Positions 1 to 7,620 of a stretch of DNA of 9,908 nucleotides are shown here, one piece after another (the stretch's first letter is position 1; each line of letters starts with the position of its first letter). Source of the stretch: Miniphocaeibacter sp964345925. GTDB lineage: Bacteria; Bacillota; Clostridia; Tissierellales; Peptoniphilaceae. The stretch lies in contig CAYFSP010000050.1 of assembly GCA_964345925.1 (NCBI GenBank), forward strand, positions 1 to 9,908, read 5' to 3'. Position numbers and translations under genes: made by a program. The notes beneath the pieces were generated by a model. That model was not told where the DNA came from and made no database searches. It was given only the letters and a program-made list of their open reading frames with translations.

Positions 1-50
1 ATAGTATATATTTTATATTAAATATAAATTTTGTCTTATTTTAGCATATA

Positions 51-84
51 AAAAAGAACTTTCTCTTACGAGTCAGTTCTTTTA
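51..84 (-). terminator. Intrinsic terminator of the FadR-family gene
   Basis: Read on the minus strand, a 9-bp stem (arms 75-83 and 52-60, AAAAGAACT/AGTTCTTTT) is followed by a run of six T. The 14-nt loop region can itself pair CTC with GAG, so the hairpin is longer than the outer arms suggest. The stem overlaps the stop codon at 82-84, a compact arrangement that also occurs at the epimerase terminator near 8630. It should end the transcript that carries the regulator gene. Confidence 0.8.
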
Positions 85-783
85 TTTTTCTTTATTTATC
101 AATTCTTTTATAAGATTTCTATTAAATGTCATATGCATCATCATAGAGCTTTCAGCTCCAATAATATCACGTTCTGCTATGGCGTCTACAACAGCTCTAT
201 GTGTCATTACGGTTTCCTTCATCAACTTTTTATGAGTTACATTTACAAACATCATTACAGCTGTATCAATTATAGGAATCAATTGTTCTACTACAACATT
301 CTTTGAAGTTACGGCGACATATGTATGAAAATTAATATCGTCTTGTATATAATTTTCTCCATTTTCAATTTTATTTTCCACTATTTCACAAAGTCTATAA
401 AGTTCTTTTATATCTTCCTCACTTGCGTTTCTTGCTGCCATTTTAGCTATTCCAGGCTCCAGTAAAATTCTTAAATCAGCTAAGTCCAATGCTAAAGCCA
501 TTTTATCTTCAATTCCACTTAGTCCTAAGGGATCTGTCTCTCTAGACATTTTATTTCTAATATATGTTCCCGATCCTCTTTTAACCTCTAAAATTCCATT
601 TGACTCCAAAAGCTTGACGGATTCTCTAATTGTACTTCTTCCAACTGAAAACATCTCTGCAAGTTCAAATTCATTTGGAATTTTTGCACCTATTTCCATA
701 CCTGAATCTAATATATATTGATAAATCTCTTCTTCTATCTGTTCTGCTAGAAGTTTCTTTTTTATATTTGAAAATTCAGCCAT
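82..783 (-). CDS. GntR-type transcription regulator, FadR subfamily (FCD domain)
   Basis: This is a 233-aa DNA-binding regulator. The N-terminal winged helix (residues about 8-75) carries the GntR signature: IPNEFELAEMF, then VGRSTIRESVKLLESNGILEVKRGSGTYI-like residues at 47-75. The C-terminal all-helical FCD ligand domain (about 100-225) begins DLRILLEPGIAKMAA. It keeps the likely metal-binding set D149-x3-H153, H195 (in THRAVVDAI) and H217. FCD proteins usually bind a small carboxylic or sugar acid and repress a nearby catabolic operon; the ligand here cannot be told. I chose the ATG at 781-783. The ORF extends to a TTG at 804, but that codon lies within the GAAGGG ribosome-site sequence, which sits about 13 nt before the ATG, rather long. 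The gene lies 65 nt downstream of nnrE on the same strand. It may be cotranscribed or have its own promoter in the AT-rich gap. Its targets may lie beyond coordinate 1, as no catabolic operon is visible here. Confidence 0.9.
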   Translation of the reverse strand: MAEFSNIKKKLLAEQIEEEIYQYILDSGMEIGAKIPNEFELAEMFSVGRSTIRESVKLLESNGILEVKRGSGTYIRNKMSRETDPLGLSGIEDKMALALDLADLRILLEPGIAKMAARNASEEDIKELYRLCEIVENKIENGENYIQDDINFHTYVAVTSKNVVVEQLIPIIDTAVMMFVNVTHKKLMKETVMTHRAVVDAIAERDIIGAESSMMMHMTFNRNLIKELINKEK

Positions 784-820
784 AAATATTTTTATTCCCT
801 TCAATTATTAAGCAGTATTG

Positions 821-850
821 TATTTTAAAATAATAAATTTATATTATTTT
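821..850. promoter_or_regulatory. AT-only inverted repeats in the gap between nnrE and the FadR-type gene
   Basis: Two dyads are visible. One is a 9-bp perfect inverted repeat, AAAATAATA (827-835) and TATTATTTT (842-850), around a 6-nt loop. The other is a perfect palindrome, TATTTTAAAATA (821-832). They lie between the nnrE stop (849-851) and the regulator start. They could be an autoregulatory operator or a weak end-of-operon hairpin. Chance is also possible in DNA this AT-rich, because neither arm contains a G or C. No convincing -35/-10 pair was found; TACAAT on the minus strand is the best -10-like hexamer. Confidence 0.25.
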
Positions 851-1502
851 ATCTTTTTAAAATTTCCTCTACTGCCTTTTTAGGTATACCTATATCTTCC
901 ACTGTTATCTGTCCCTTATACTTTTCAAGACCTTTTTTCATAAGTCCTAATGTGACAACGTAATCTGCTTCTACAGCTATACCATGAGTTTTTCCAGTAT
1001 CAGCATCCATTCCAGAAGGAATATCTATAGAGAATACAAAGGCTTTAGATTCGTTTATTATATTTATTATGTCAAATATCAATCCTTGTATATCCCTTTG
1101 TAAACCAGTTCCAAAAATTCCGTCAATTAGTATTGAATCATCATTAATACTATCCTTAAACCTATTTAAATCATCAGTTGATTTTAATAAATTTATATTA
1201 CTATTAATATTTTTTAATATATTATAGTTGATCATAAAGTCAGTACTTGCTTTCTTTAAATCTCCAACTACATATATTATAACCTCTTTGTCCTCCAATA
1301 TTAAATCCCTTGCCATTGCAAGACCATCACCACCATTATTACCTACTCCAGAAACTACTATATATCTCTCATAGCCATCTAAAGGAATGTAGTTTATCAT
1401 GGCATTTTTGGCATTTTCCATTAAAACGATAGAAGGTATTCCAATTTCTTCTATAGTGTATCTATCTATTTGTCGCATTTGTTCTGCTGTTACGGAAATC
1501 AT
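849..1502 (-). CDS. nnrE: NAD(P)H-hydrate epimerase (YjeF N-terminal domain only)
   Basis: This 217-aa cytosolic metabolite-repair enzyme interconverts the R and S forms of hydrated NADH and NADPH (NADHX/NADPHX), so that a dehydratase can restore the cofactor. Family landmarks in order: AEQMRQIDRYTIE at 6-18, LMENA at 27-31, the phosphate-binding loop GVGNNGGDG at 52-60, DGIFGTG at 127-133, and IDIPSGMDADTG at 159-170 with the expected catalytic Asp160. The C-terminus ends just after DIGIP, where bifunctional YjeF proteins would continue into the ADP/ATP-dependent dehydratase (NnrD). Here the epimerase domain stands alone and no NnrD is seen in the window. The ORF is open to 1535, but the ATG at 1500-1502 has a ribosome site (AAGGGAG, 7-nt spacing) and gives the normal family N-terminus. 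It begins 4 nt after the stop of the loader gene, so coupling is likely. Confidence 0.92.
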   Translation of the reverse strand: MISVTAEQMRQIDRYTIEEIGIPSIVLMENAKNAMINYIPLDGYERYIVVSGVGNNGGDGLAMARDLILEDKEVIIYVVGDLKKASTDFMINYNILKNINSNINLLKSTDDLNRFKDSINDDSILIDGIFGTGLQRDIQGLIFDIINIINESKAFVFSIDIPSGMDADTGKTHGIAVEADYVVTLGLMKKGLEKYKGQITVEDIGIPKKAVEEILKR

Positions 1503-1506
1503 CTCA

Positions 1507-2469
1507 TCACTCCCTTCCTCGTAAATCATCACCAACTACAGAATACAGTTTAAAATCTTTAATTCTTGATGATATTCTTTCGTCATACAGTCTAGGTATT
1601 TCTTTTATTGGAACATTTGTTGAAATAATAATAGGCTTACTTTTTATTATTCTACTATTTATTAAATTGAAAAGATTGGATATGGAATTCTCTGTAATAT
1701 TCTCTGTTCCTAAATCATCTATTATGAGTAAATCCGAATCTATTAAAAGATTGTATTTTTCCTCATGTTCTTGTTCCGTTTCAAATGAGCTATATAAGTA
1801 AAGTCTTAACTGTTGCATTAAATTAAGAGCTGTCATGTAGACAACATTATACCCTTTTTTTATTACCTCTCTTGATATTGCATTGCAAATATATGTTTTT
1901 CCTACTCCAACTGAACCATTTATATATAACGAATCACTTTTTATTGTGAAATTTTCAGCATATTCTTTGAATATATCATAATATATTTCCATTAATTCCC
2001 TAGGAGAAATTTCTTCATCTTCTTTCTTTTCACTACGGAATATGCTTATATCAAAGTTTTCAAAATTTTCCTCTTCCACTGCTTGATACATTTTAGCTCT
2101 GTTAAGTCGTATTTTGTTCACTATATCCTTTTTACATTTACAGACTTTTCCGTTTACTTCTCCAGTATCCTCACATATATTACAATTGTATTCTAAATTT
2201 AAATACTCATCATCATAACCATTTTCTTCAAGTAAAAAGCTTCTTTTCTCTTTTAATAGTCTAATTTCTTGTTCTAGTTGTGAAATTTTTATTTCATTAT
2301 TTTCATATATTTTATTTAATAAGGAAATATTTAATTGTTTAATTTTATTTGAAATAATATTATATTCTGGAATTTTTCTTCCTATTTCCTCTTTTTTTAG
2401 TTTTAATCTTTGTATGTTTTTTTCCTTATTACTCTTTATAATCTTATCTGCCTTAATAAAATCATTCAT
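1507..2469 (-). CDS. dnaI: DnaI/DnaC-type replicative helicase loader ATPase
   Basis: This 320-aa AAA+ protein is expected to load the replicative helicase onto DNA at the origin or at restarted forks. Residues 15-90 are charged and helical, probably coiled coil. A zinc-binding knot follows: C96-x2-C99-x10-C110-x-C112, typical of DnaI-type N-terminal helicase-binding domains. The ATPase core has Walker A GSVGVGKT at 185-192, Walker B LLIIDDLG at 247-254, sensor I ISTN at 282-285, and the arginine-finger region ERISSRI at 297-303. The start ATG overlaps the DnaD-domain gene by 8 nt and has an AAAGGA ribosome site 6 nt upstream, within that gene. In Bacillus subtilis dnaI also follows a DnaD-superfamily gene (dnaB of that species), so this pair is conserved in logic. 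The exact ortholog name (DnaI versus generic DnaC) is an inference; the ATPase and zinc motifs are direct. Confidence 0.92.
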   Translation of the reverse strand: MNDFIKADKIIKSNKEKNIQRLKLKKEEIGRKIPEYNIISNKIKQLNISLLNKIYENNEIKISQLEQEIRLLKEKRSFLLEENGYDDEYLNLEYNCNICEDTGEVNGKVCKCKKDIVNKIRLNRAKMYQAVEEENFENFDISIFRSEKKEDEEISPRELMEIYYDIFKEYAENFTIKSDSLYINGSVGVGKTYICNAISREVIKKGYNVVYMTALNLMQQLRLYLYSSFETEQEHEEKYNLLIDSDLLIIDDLGTENITENSISNLFNLINSRIIKSKPIIISTNVPIKEIPRLYDERISSRIKDFKLYSVVGDDLRGRE

Positions 2470-3232
2470 CTTTTTTCCTTTGTGCTATAAGTTTTCTTAT
2501 AGATTCTAATTCTGCAGAATTTTCTTTAAAATCAACTTCTACATTTGGTTTGTTCTTAGACTCTGGTTTATAATATTTTCTTTTTTTACTCATATTGGCT
2601 TTTTTTATTTTATCATTTTCAACGATTTTATAAAAATCATCAACTGTTCTCATACCGTCTAAGTACCAATTTCTCAATATTCCAAAAACATAGTTAAAGT
2701 TCATCTTCCCAGTCTTACTCTTTGAATATTCAAAGGCTTTTACTATTAAATCCGAAGACATCTGCGTCATCTTCTGTAAATCCAATATTTCCATTATATT
2801 TGTACTTGTAAGAGGTAATTCCAATATCTCCTCTATTCTATTAAACATTTCTTGATTATTGTTTTTGTTTAAGAAATTTTCTTCAGTTCTTTCATAATCA
2901 TAGAAGTTTTTTCTACCTAATTGCAATTCTCTTATACTTATAAATCTATAGCTATATTTTCCGGTTTCAACTATTAGCTGCCTTGAAATTATGCCTATCT
3001 CCAACCAGTATTCTAAAGCTTTATTAAAATCGTCTAAAGACATTCCTAAATCTTTTGATAATACTTCCTCTTCAAAATCATATTTGTTACCATTTTTTAA
3101 AACCTGTCTATAAAGATATAGATAAACCTTTACTGCATCACCATCTGCAATGGGCATCATTAAATCTAGAAATAAATTCTCTATAGGAGTTTCACCTAAA
3201 TCCAAACTAAATTCATCAATACTAAATATCAT
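2462..3232 (-). CDS. DnaD-domain primosome protein
   Basis: The 256-aa product belongs to the DnaD/DnaB superfamily of Gram-positive replication initiation and restart proteins. Residues about 20-105 fit the N-terminal winged-helix oligomerisation domain. Residues about 125-200 form the DnaD C-terminal domain, marked by the pattern Y181-x3-I185-L-x2-W189-x3-G193-x2-T196 (YVFGILRNWYLDGMRT). The last 50 residues are lysine-rich and probably disordered, with a short helix at the end, suited to DNA contact. It remodels DNA and bridges DnaA or PriA to the loader. The sequence alone does not say whether it corresponds to the DnaD or the DnaB of Bacillus; its position next to the loader gene matches the latter. 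The start is the ATG at 3230-3232, 1 nt after the acetyltransferase stop. The AAAGGAG site is rather far (about 13 nt), so coupled re-initiation is plausible. Confidence 0.9.
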   Translation of the reverse strand: MIFSIDEFSLDLGETPIENLFLDLMMPIADGDAVKVYLYLYRQVLKNGNKYDFEEEVLSKDLGMSLDDFNKALEYWLEIGIISRQLIVETGKYSYRFISIRELQLGRKNFYDYERTEENFLNKNNNQEMFNRIEEILELPLTSTNIMEILDLQKMTQMSSDLIVKAFEYSKSKTGKMNFNYVFGILRNWYLDGMRTVDDFYKIVENDKIKKANMSKKRKYYKPESKNKPNVEVDFKENSAELESIRKLIAQRKKDE

Positions 3233-3233
3233 A

Positions 3234-3842
3234 TTATAGCTCTTTCTCCTTTAAAATAAACTTTCTTCGATCTAAAGTCATCATATATATTCTTGAATAT
3301 ATGATCCCACGACTTATTACAAAATTGTCCTTATATCCTTCATACTCTTTTAATGTAAAATCAATATCTTGATTTTCAAACATTCCCAAGTATTCAGATA
3401 TATATTTAAATCCTAGTTTTTTATATAATTTTATAGCTCTTTCATTAAATTCATTTACATCCAAAGTCATTTTTTTCATATTCAAATTATTGAAATAGTA
3501 TTTTAAAAATATTTTCATAGACCTATAACCTATTCCCTTTGACAACTCTTTAGGGTCTAGTACTATTCCTAAAACTGAAGATTTTTTAAATAGATTAATA
3601 TCCTTCATTCCAATATAGCCTACAAATTTATTTTCATTATTATAAATTGCAAAATACTTATTTCTAAGTCCTGATTTTTTACTTAAATACCATACTTCTA
3701 ATTGTTTTTTAGTAAATTTCCCTAAATCATAATCTATGAACAAATCATTATTATGCTTGCCCCAGTCTTCTATTTTTAATGCGTCGGTTAATTCCAATTT
3801 TTTAATTCTTAAGTCATAACCTTCCATTAGAAAATTACTCAT
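3234..3842 (-). CDS. GNAT-family N-acetyltransferase (RimJ/SpeG-like)
   Basis: The product, about 202 aa, is an acetyl-CoA-dependent N-acetyltransferase of unknown substrate. It starts with the usual LRIKKLELTDALKIEDW beta-alpha unit. The central strand FVGYIGMKDI is followed by motif A, VLGIVLDPKELSKGIGYRSM (about residues 91-109), with the acetyl-CoA loop reading S-K-G-I-G-Y. Motif B has VNEFNERAIKLYKKLGFKYISEY (about 129-150), the N-x-R-A-x-x-L-Y-x-K-x-G-F signature. About 50 residues follow, longer than a minimal GNAT, ending in a lysine-rich tail. The start is uncertain: ATGs at 3861-3863, 3840-3842 and 3825-3827 are in frame and none has a clear Shine-Dalgarno. I prefer 3842, which overlaps the helicase stop by 8 nt, but 3827 gives the most family-like N-terminus. 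It sits between helicase and primosome genes; that position does not reveal its substrate. Confidence 0.85.
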   Translation of the reverse strand: MSNFLMEGYDLRIKKLELTDALKIEDWGKHNNDLFIDYDLGKFTKKQLEVWYLSKKSGLRNKYFAIYNNENKFVGYIGMKDINLFKKSSVLGIVLDPKELSKGIGYRSMKIFLKYYFNNLNMKKMTLDVNEFNERAIKLYKKLGFKYISEYLGMFENQDIDFTLKEYEGYKDNFVISRGIIYSRIYMMTLDRRKFILKEKEL

Positions 3843-5184
3843 AAAAACCATCTTCATCATCAATTATTAAGTCTGTGAATTTTGTATATTTCTTATTAAA
3901 GTATAGTTGTACAGTACCTGTTGGTCCATTTCTATGTTTTGCTATAATTAAATCTGCAATATTTGGTCTTTCACTTTCTGGATTATAATAATCGTCTCTG
4001 TACAGCATCATAACTATATCTGCATCCTGCTCTATTGCTCCTGACTCCCTCATATCTGAAAGCATAGGCCTTTTGTCAGTTCTTGACTCCACAGCTCTAG
4101 AAAGCTGTGATAAGGCTACTACGGGACAGTTTAATTCCTTTGCAAGACCCTTTAGTCCTCTTGATATGTTGGAAATCTCCTGTTGCCTATTTTCATTTCT
4201 CCCAGAACCATCTGTCATAAGTTGTAAATAGTCAATTAACACTAAATCTAGTCCTTCTTTTGAAGAAAGTCTTCTGCATTTTGATCTTAATTCAGTAAGT
4301 GAAATACTTGATGTATCATCTACATAAATTGGAGTATCCTCCATTATTCTTAAAGCATCTCCCAACATTCCAAAATCATCCTCTTCTAAAGTTCCTGAAA
4401 TAATCTTTTGTAGGTCTATAAGGGATAATGAACTTAAAAATCTTTGTGTTAACTGCATTTTACTCATTTCCAATGAGAATATTGCAACATTTTTTCCATC
4501 TAAAGCAGCACTTAATGCCATATTAAGTGCTAATGTTGTCTTACCCATTGCCGGTCTTGCCGCAAGTAGTATTAAATCTGATTTCTGTAGTCCTGATAAA
4601 TGCTTATTTAAGTCAACGAGTCCAGTTGTTACACCTGTTAAACCACCTTCGTTTAAGCTCATCTGATTTATCTGATCAAGTGTAATTCCTAAAATATTGC
4701 TTATCTTCTCTAGATCACCCTTGCTTTTACTCTGACTGATTCCATATATGGAGGATTCTGCATATTCTAATATTTCTGTTGCTGCCATATTAGAATAACA
4801 TTTTGACATTATTTCATCACTGATTCTAATCATATATCTTAGTACAGATTTTTCTTTTACAATTTTACTATAGGCTTCCACATTTGTAGGACCTGGTACA
4901 AATTCTGTAAGCTCCATTAAATATGGCATACCACCTATAAATTCCAATTGACCTTCTTTTTTTAATTCTTCACTTAATGTAACAAAGTCAATTACTTCAC
5001 CTTTATCCGTTAAATTTACTATACATTTATATATTTCTGCATTCTTATTTGAATAAAAATCATCATATTTTAAAATGCCTGTTGCCGTATCTATTGCATT
5101 CTTATCAAGAATCATAGATCCTAAAACAGACATTTCTGCATTAAAATCATTTGGAAATATTTTATTATCTTGGAAATTTTCCAT
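3835..5184 (-). CDS. dnaB: Replicative DNA helicase (DnaB; DnaC in B. subtilis naming)
   Basis: This 449-aa protein is the hexameric 5'-3' helicase that unwinds the replication fork and recruits primase. The N-terminal helical domain (about 10-110) contains the AEMSVLGSMI start typical of DnaB; a linker follows to about 180. The RecA-like motor has Walker A ARPAMGKTT at 209-217, SLEM at 237-240 with catalytic Glu240, Walker B VLIDYLQL at 315-322, and ALSQLSR at 357-363. MRESGAIEQDADIVMMLYRD follows at 378-397, then the arginine-finger segment KHRNGPTG at 416-423. Length and motif order are normal, with no intein. The ATG at 5182-5184 lies 2 nt beyond the rplI stop. Its AAGGAG site (5190-5195, 5-nt spacing) is formed by the last rplI codons. 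The rplI-dnaB order is common in Firmicutes. Confidence 0.97.
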   Translation of the reverse strand: MENFQDNKIFPNDFNAEMSVLGSMILDKNAIDTATGILKYDDFYSNKNAEIYKCIVNLTDKGEVIDFVTLSEELKKEGQLEFIGGMPYLMELTEFVPGPTNVEAYSKIVKEKSVLRYMIRISDEIMSKCYSNMAATEILEYAESSIYGISQSKSKGDLEKISNILGITLDQINQMSLNEGGLTGVTTGLVDLNKHLSGLQKSDLILLAARPAMGKTTLALNMALSAALDGKNVAIFSLEMSKMQLTQRFLSSLSLIDLQKIISGTLEEDDFGMLGDALRIMEDTPIYVDDTSSISLTELRSKCRRLSSKEGLDLVLIDYLQLMTDGSGRNENRQQEISNISRGLKGLAKELNCPVVALSQLSRAVESRTDKRPMLSDMRESGAIEQDADIVMMLYRDDYYNPESERPNIADLIIAKHRNGPTGTVQLYFNKKYTKFTDLIIDDEDGFYE

Positions 5185-5186
5185 TA

Positions 5187-5633
5187 TTACTCCTTAGTGA
5201 TTTCAACCTTTATATTTGCGATTACCTCTGGATAAATCCTAACAGGTAATTCCGTTGTTTTTAATGTTTTTATATTTTCTTTTAACTCTATTTTTTTCTT
5301 ATCAACTTCAAGTCCAGCTTGTTTCTTTAAAGCTTCGGCAATATCCTTACTTGTAATTGCTCCAAATAGTTTATCCCCTTCTCCTACTTTGGCTTTAATA
5401 ACGACTTTTGCACCTTCTAACTTTTCTTTTAGTACTAAAGCCGCTTCATAATCCTCTTGTTTTTGCTTTGCTATTTCAGCCTGCTCAATTTTCCAATTAT
5501 TTATATTTTCCTTTGTTGCCTCTAAAGCTAAATTATTTGGAAGTAAGAAATTTCTTGCATATCCAGTTTTTGCATTTACAAGTTCACCTTTCTTACCTAA
5601 ACCCTTAACATCATCTATTAATATTACTTTCAC
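5187..5633 (-). CDS. rplI: 50S ribosomal protein L9 (bL9)
   Basis: The 148-aa product is the bL9 protein of the large ribosomal subunit, which helps maintain reading frame. The N-terminal rRNA-binding domain (1-50) has MKVILIDDVKGLGKKGELVN and then the signature GYARNFLLPNNLALEAT. A long connecting helix (about 43-75, rich in K/E/A) leads to the C-terminal domain containing GDKLFGAITSKDIAEAL. Length is normal. The start codon is GTG (5631-5633), supported by the strong AGAGGAGG site at 5643-5650 with 9-nt spacing. Both lie within the 3' end of gdpP, whose stop codon is 20 nt further on, giving a 23-nt overlap. The arrangement suggests coupling, while the strong ribosome site would also allow independent, higher expression of L9 than of the upstream membrane proteins. 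Confidence 0.98.
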   Translation of the reverse strand: MKVILIDDVKGLGKKGELVNAKTGYARNFLLPNNLALEATKENINNWKIEQAEIAKQKQEDYEAALVLKEKLEGAKVVIKAKVGEGDKLFGAITSKDIAEALKKQAGLEVDKKKIELKENIKTLKTTELPVRIYPEVIANIKVEITKE

Positions 5634-7620
5634 TATTATTGTCCTCCTCTAAATATTCGTCTATGACTCTTTCCAATTCCGATAGTGCATTTTCCATAGT
5701 ACCTTCAACTTGAGCTCCTGCTGAAGTCAAATGACCTCCACCATCTAATTTTTCCAATATAAGTTGAACGGAAATCTCTCCTAAACTTCTACCACTTATA
5801 TGAATTTTATTACCTGTTTTCGTTAGTACAAAAGAAGCTTCAATTCCATCCATATTTAGCAATTCATCTGCAGATTGTGCAGCTATTAATATGGATTCAT
5901 CTACTTTGTCCTTTAAAATCCCTATAGCTATTCTCTTCTTATAAATCTTTGAATTATAAATAACTTCACCTTTTAATCTTACAGTATTTATACTATCTTT
6001 AAACAATTCCTTTACAGCAATACTATCTGCTCCCTGTCTTTTTAAAATAGAAGCTGCTTCAAAAGTTCTTACACCAGTTTGTAATGTAAAGTTCTTAGTA
6101 TCAACTGTAATACCTGCCAATAATCCTTCTGCTACCACTTTAGGTATTTCCATCTTATCGCTTAAATAGAATAAAATTTCTGTAACAAGCTCCGACGTCG
6201 ATGAAGCATGAGGTTCTAAATATGTTAAAACCGCATTATCAATATAATCTCCACCTCGTCTATGATGATCTATTAATATTATATTTTCAGAAAATTCCAG
6301 TAACTTAGGCTCTTCAGAATGAATTTTTCTATGATGGTCTAACACTACAACTGTAGAATCCTTTTGACATAGAAACTCTGCTTCATCAGGTTTAATAAAT
6401 TTATTTTCAATATTCTCATCTGGATGATTTTCTATTACTGACTCATATATCTTTTTAATAGCCGGTGTTACCTTTTCTAAAACAATATAGGAATTTTTTT
6501 TCAGTCTAGTAGCCATTTCCAAAATTCCTAAACATGAACCTATGGAATCCATATCAGGATTCTTATGTCCCATTATGAAAACATCTCCTCCTTGTTCCAT
6601 AAGCTTGCCTAGTCCATTGGCCATAACTCTAGCTTTCACCGTGCTACTCTTAGTTGCAGATTGTTTTTTACCACCAAAGTACTCATAATGGTCATCAATT
6701 TTTACAACAGCCTGATCTCCACCACGACCTAATGCTATGTTTATACATGCTTTTGCACTCTTGTAATTATCAGCAGGTGTGGCTTCTTTAGTTCCTACTC
6801 CTATACTTAATGTTGCTGATATAGTATTTCCAATATCCAAGTCTCTAACTTCATCTAGTATATTAAATTTTGCTTCCATAGCTTTAACTAGATTTTCGTA
6901 TGAAACTATTACAGCGTAATTATCCTGTTCATACTTAATCGAATATCCTTCATGGCCTTGTGCAAAATTATTTATGATCTTATCAATTTCTGCAAATACC
7001 ATAGGCCTATGATTGTCTTCTGTATTTTCATATAATTCGTCATAATTATCTATATTTATCCAAATTACTGCTAAGGAATTATTTAATATATCCTTTGACA
7101 GTTTGAATTCTTCAGAATAATCAACACCATATAATAAAATATTTTTTTCCGAGTTTTCATCTCCAAAAATATTTATATAAAATCTATAGAATTTATTTTC
7201 ATAAAATTGCTCTATATAATTTTTTTCACCATCTATTTCATTAATATCTATTTCTGGAAAAATAGATCGTAAATCCGAATTGATCAACGATTCATCTTCC
7301 TGTGATACAATATTTTTAAATTTATTATTATACCATTTTATCTTTCCTTTTTCTGTTAAGATAACAAGAGAAAAAGGCATACTGAAAATAGCTCTCCTCG
7401 TTATTTCATCAAATTGCTCATTAAAGTTTTCAATATATAATTCTATTTCTTTTTCCTTTGATATAATAAGCTTTGCCTCAAAGAAAGCTAAGTAAAGAGT
7501 TAGTAAAAATGATATAACTCCAAATATTTTATTGTAGTAAAAAATTGTTCCAGATAGAATAATCATAAAAATATATACTATGATAATCTCTTTAAATTTA
7601 TAGAAATTATTATTTTTCAT
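5611..7620 (-). CDS. gdpP: Cyclic-di-AMP phosphodiesterase GdpP (membrane-bound DHH/DHHA1)
   Basis: This 669-aa enzyme hydrolyses cyclic-di-AMP to pApA and so controls osmolyte uptake, cell-wall stress response and beta-lactam tolerance in Firmicutes. Two N-terminal membrane helices lie at about 11-28 and 32-49, then a short coiled linker. A PAS-like domain (about 75-165) contains AIFSMPFSLVILTEKGKI. A degenerate GGDEF domain (about 180-310) has YEQDNYAVIV where a cyclase would have GGDEF, so synthase activity is not expected. The catalytic DHH domain has GHKNPDMDSIGS at 351-362, VVVLDHH at 424-430, ILIDHHRR at 448-455 and GITVDTKNF at 503-511. The DHHA1 domain carries the substrate motif GGGH at 627-630. 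All expected metal ligands appear present. The ATG at 7618-7620 overlaps the yybS 3' end by 11 nt, with AAGG about 7 nt upstream. Length is close to the B. subtilis protein. Confidence 0.97.
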   Translation of the reverse strand: MKNNNFYKFKEIIIVYIFMIILSGTIFYYNKIFGVISFLLTLYLAFFEAKLIISKEKEIELYIENFNEQFDEITRRAIFSMPFSLVILTEKGKIKWYNNKFKNIVSQEDESLINSDLRSIFPEIDINEIDGEKNYIEQFYENKFYRFYINIFGDENSEKNILLYGVDYSEEFKLSKDILNNSLAVIWINIDNYDELYENTEDNHRPMVFAEIDKIINNFAQGHEGYSIKYEQDNYAVIVSYENLVKAMEAKFNILDEVRDLDIGNTISATLSIGVGTKEATPADNYKSAKACINIALGRGGDQAVVKIDDHYEYFGGKKQSATKSSTVKARVMANGLGKLMEQGGDVFIMGHKNPDMDSIGSCLGILEMATRLKKNSYIVLEKVTPAIKKIYESVIENHPDENIENKFIKPDEAEFLCQKDSTVVVLDHHRKIHSEEPKLLEFSENIILIDHHRRGGDYIDNAVLTYLEPHASSTSELVTEILFYLSDKMEIPKVVAEGLLAGITVDTKNFTLQTGVRTFEAASILKRQGADSIAVKELFKDSINTVRLKGEVIYNSKIYKKRIAIGILKDKVDESILIAAQSADELLNMDGIEASFVLTKTGNKIHISGRSLGEISVQLILEKLDGGGHLTSAGAQVEGTMENALSELERVIDEYLEEDNNSESNINR

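Noticed and set aside
12..28. AT-only dyad, TTTATATT and AATATAAA around one base
   Set aside because: It contains no G or C and lies in very AT-rich sequence, so chance is a sufficient explanation. The gene it might serve is outside the window.
180..310. Degenerate GGDEF in GdpP (residue numbers 180-310 of the protein) considered as a possible active cyclase
   Set aside because: The active-site motif is absent, and a degenerate GGDEF domain is the normal state of the GdpP family.
5408..5608. Plus-strand open frame of 66 codons
   Set aside because: It lies fully inside rplI on the opposite strand, has no ribosome site and encodes a low-complexity L/F/P-rich chain.
7280..7495. Plus-strand open frame of 71 codons
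   Set aside because: It is the antisense of the gdpP N-terminal region, with a composition expected from complemented AT-rich code and no start signals.
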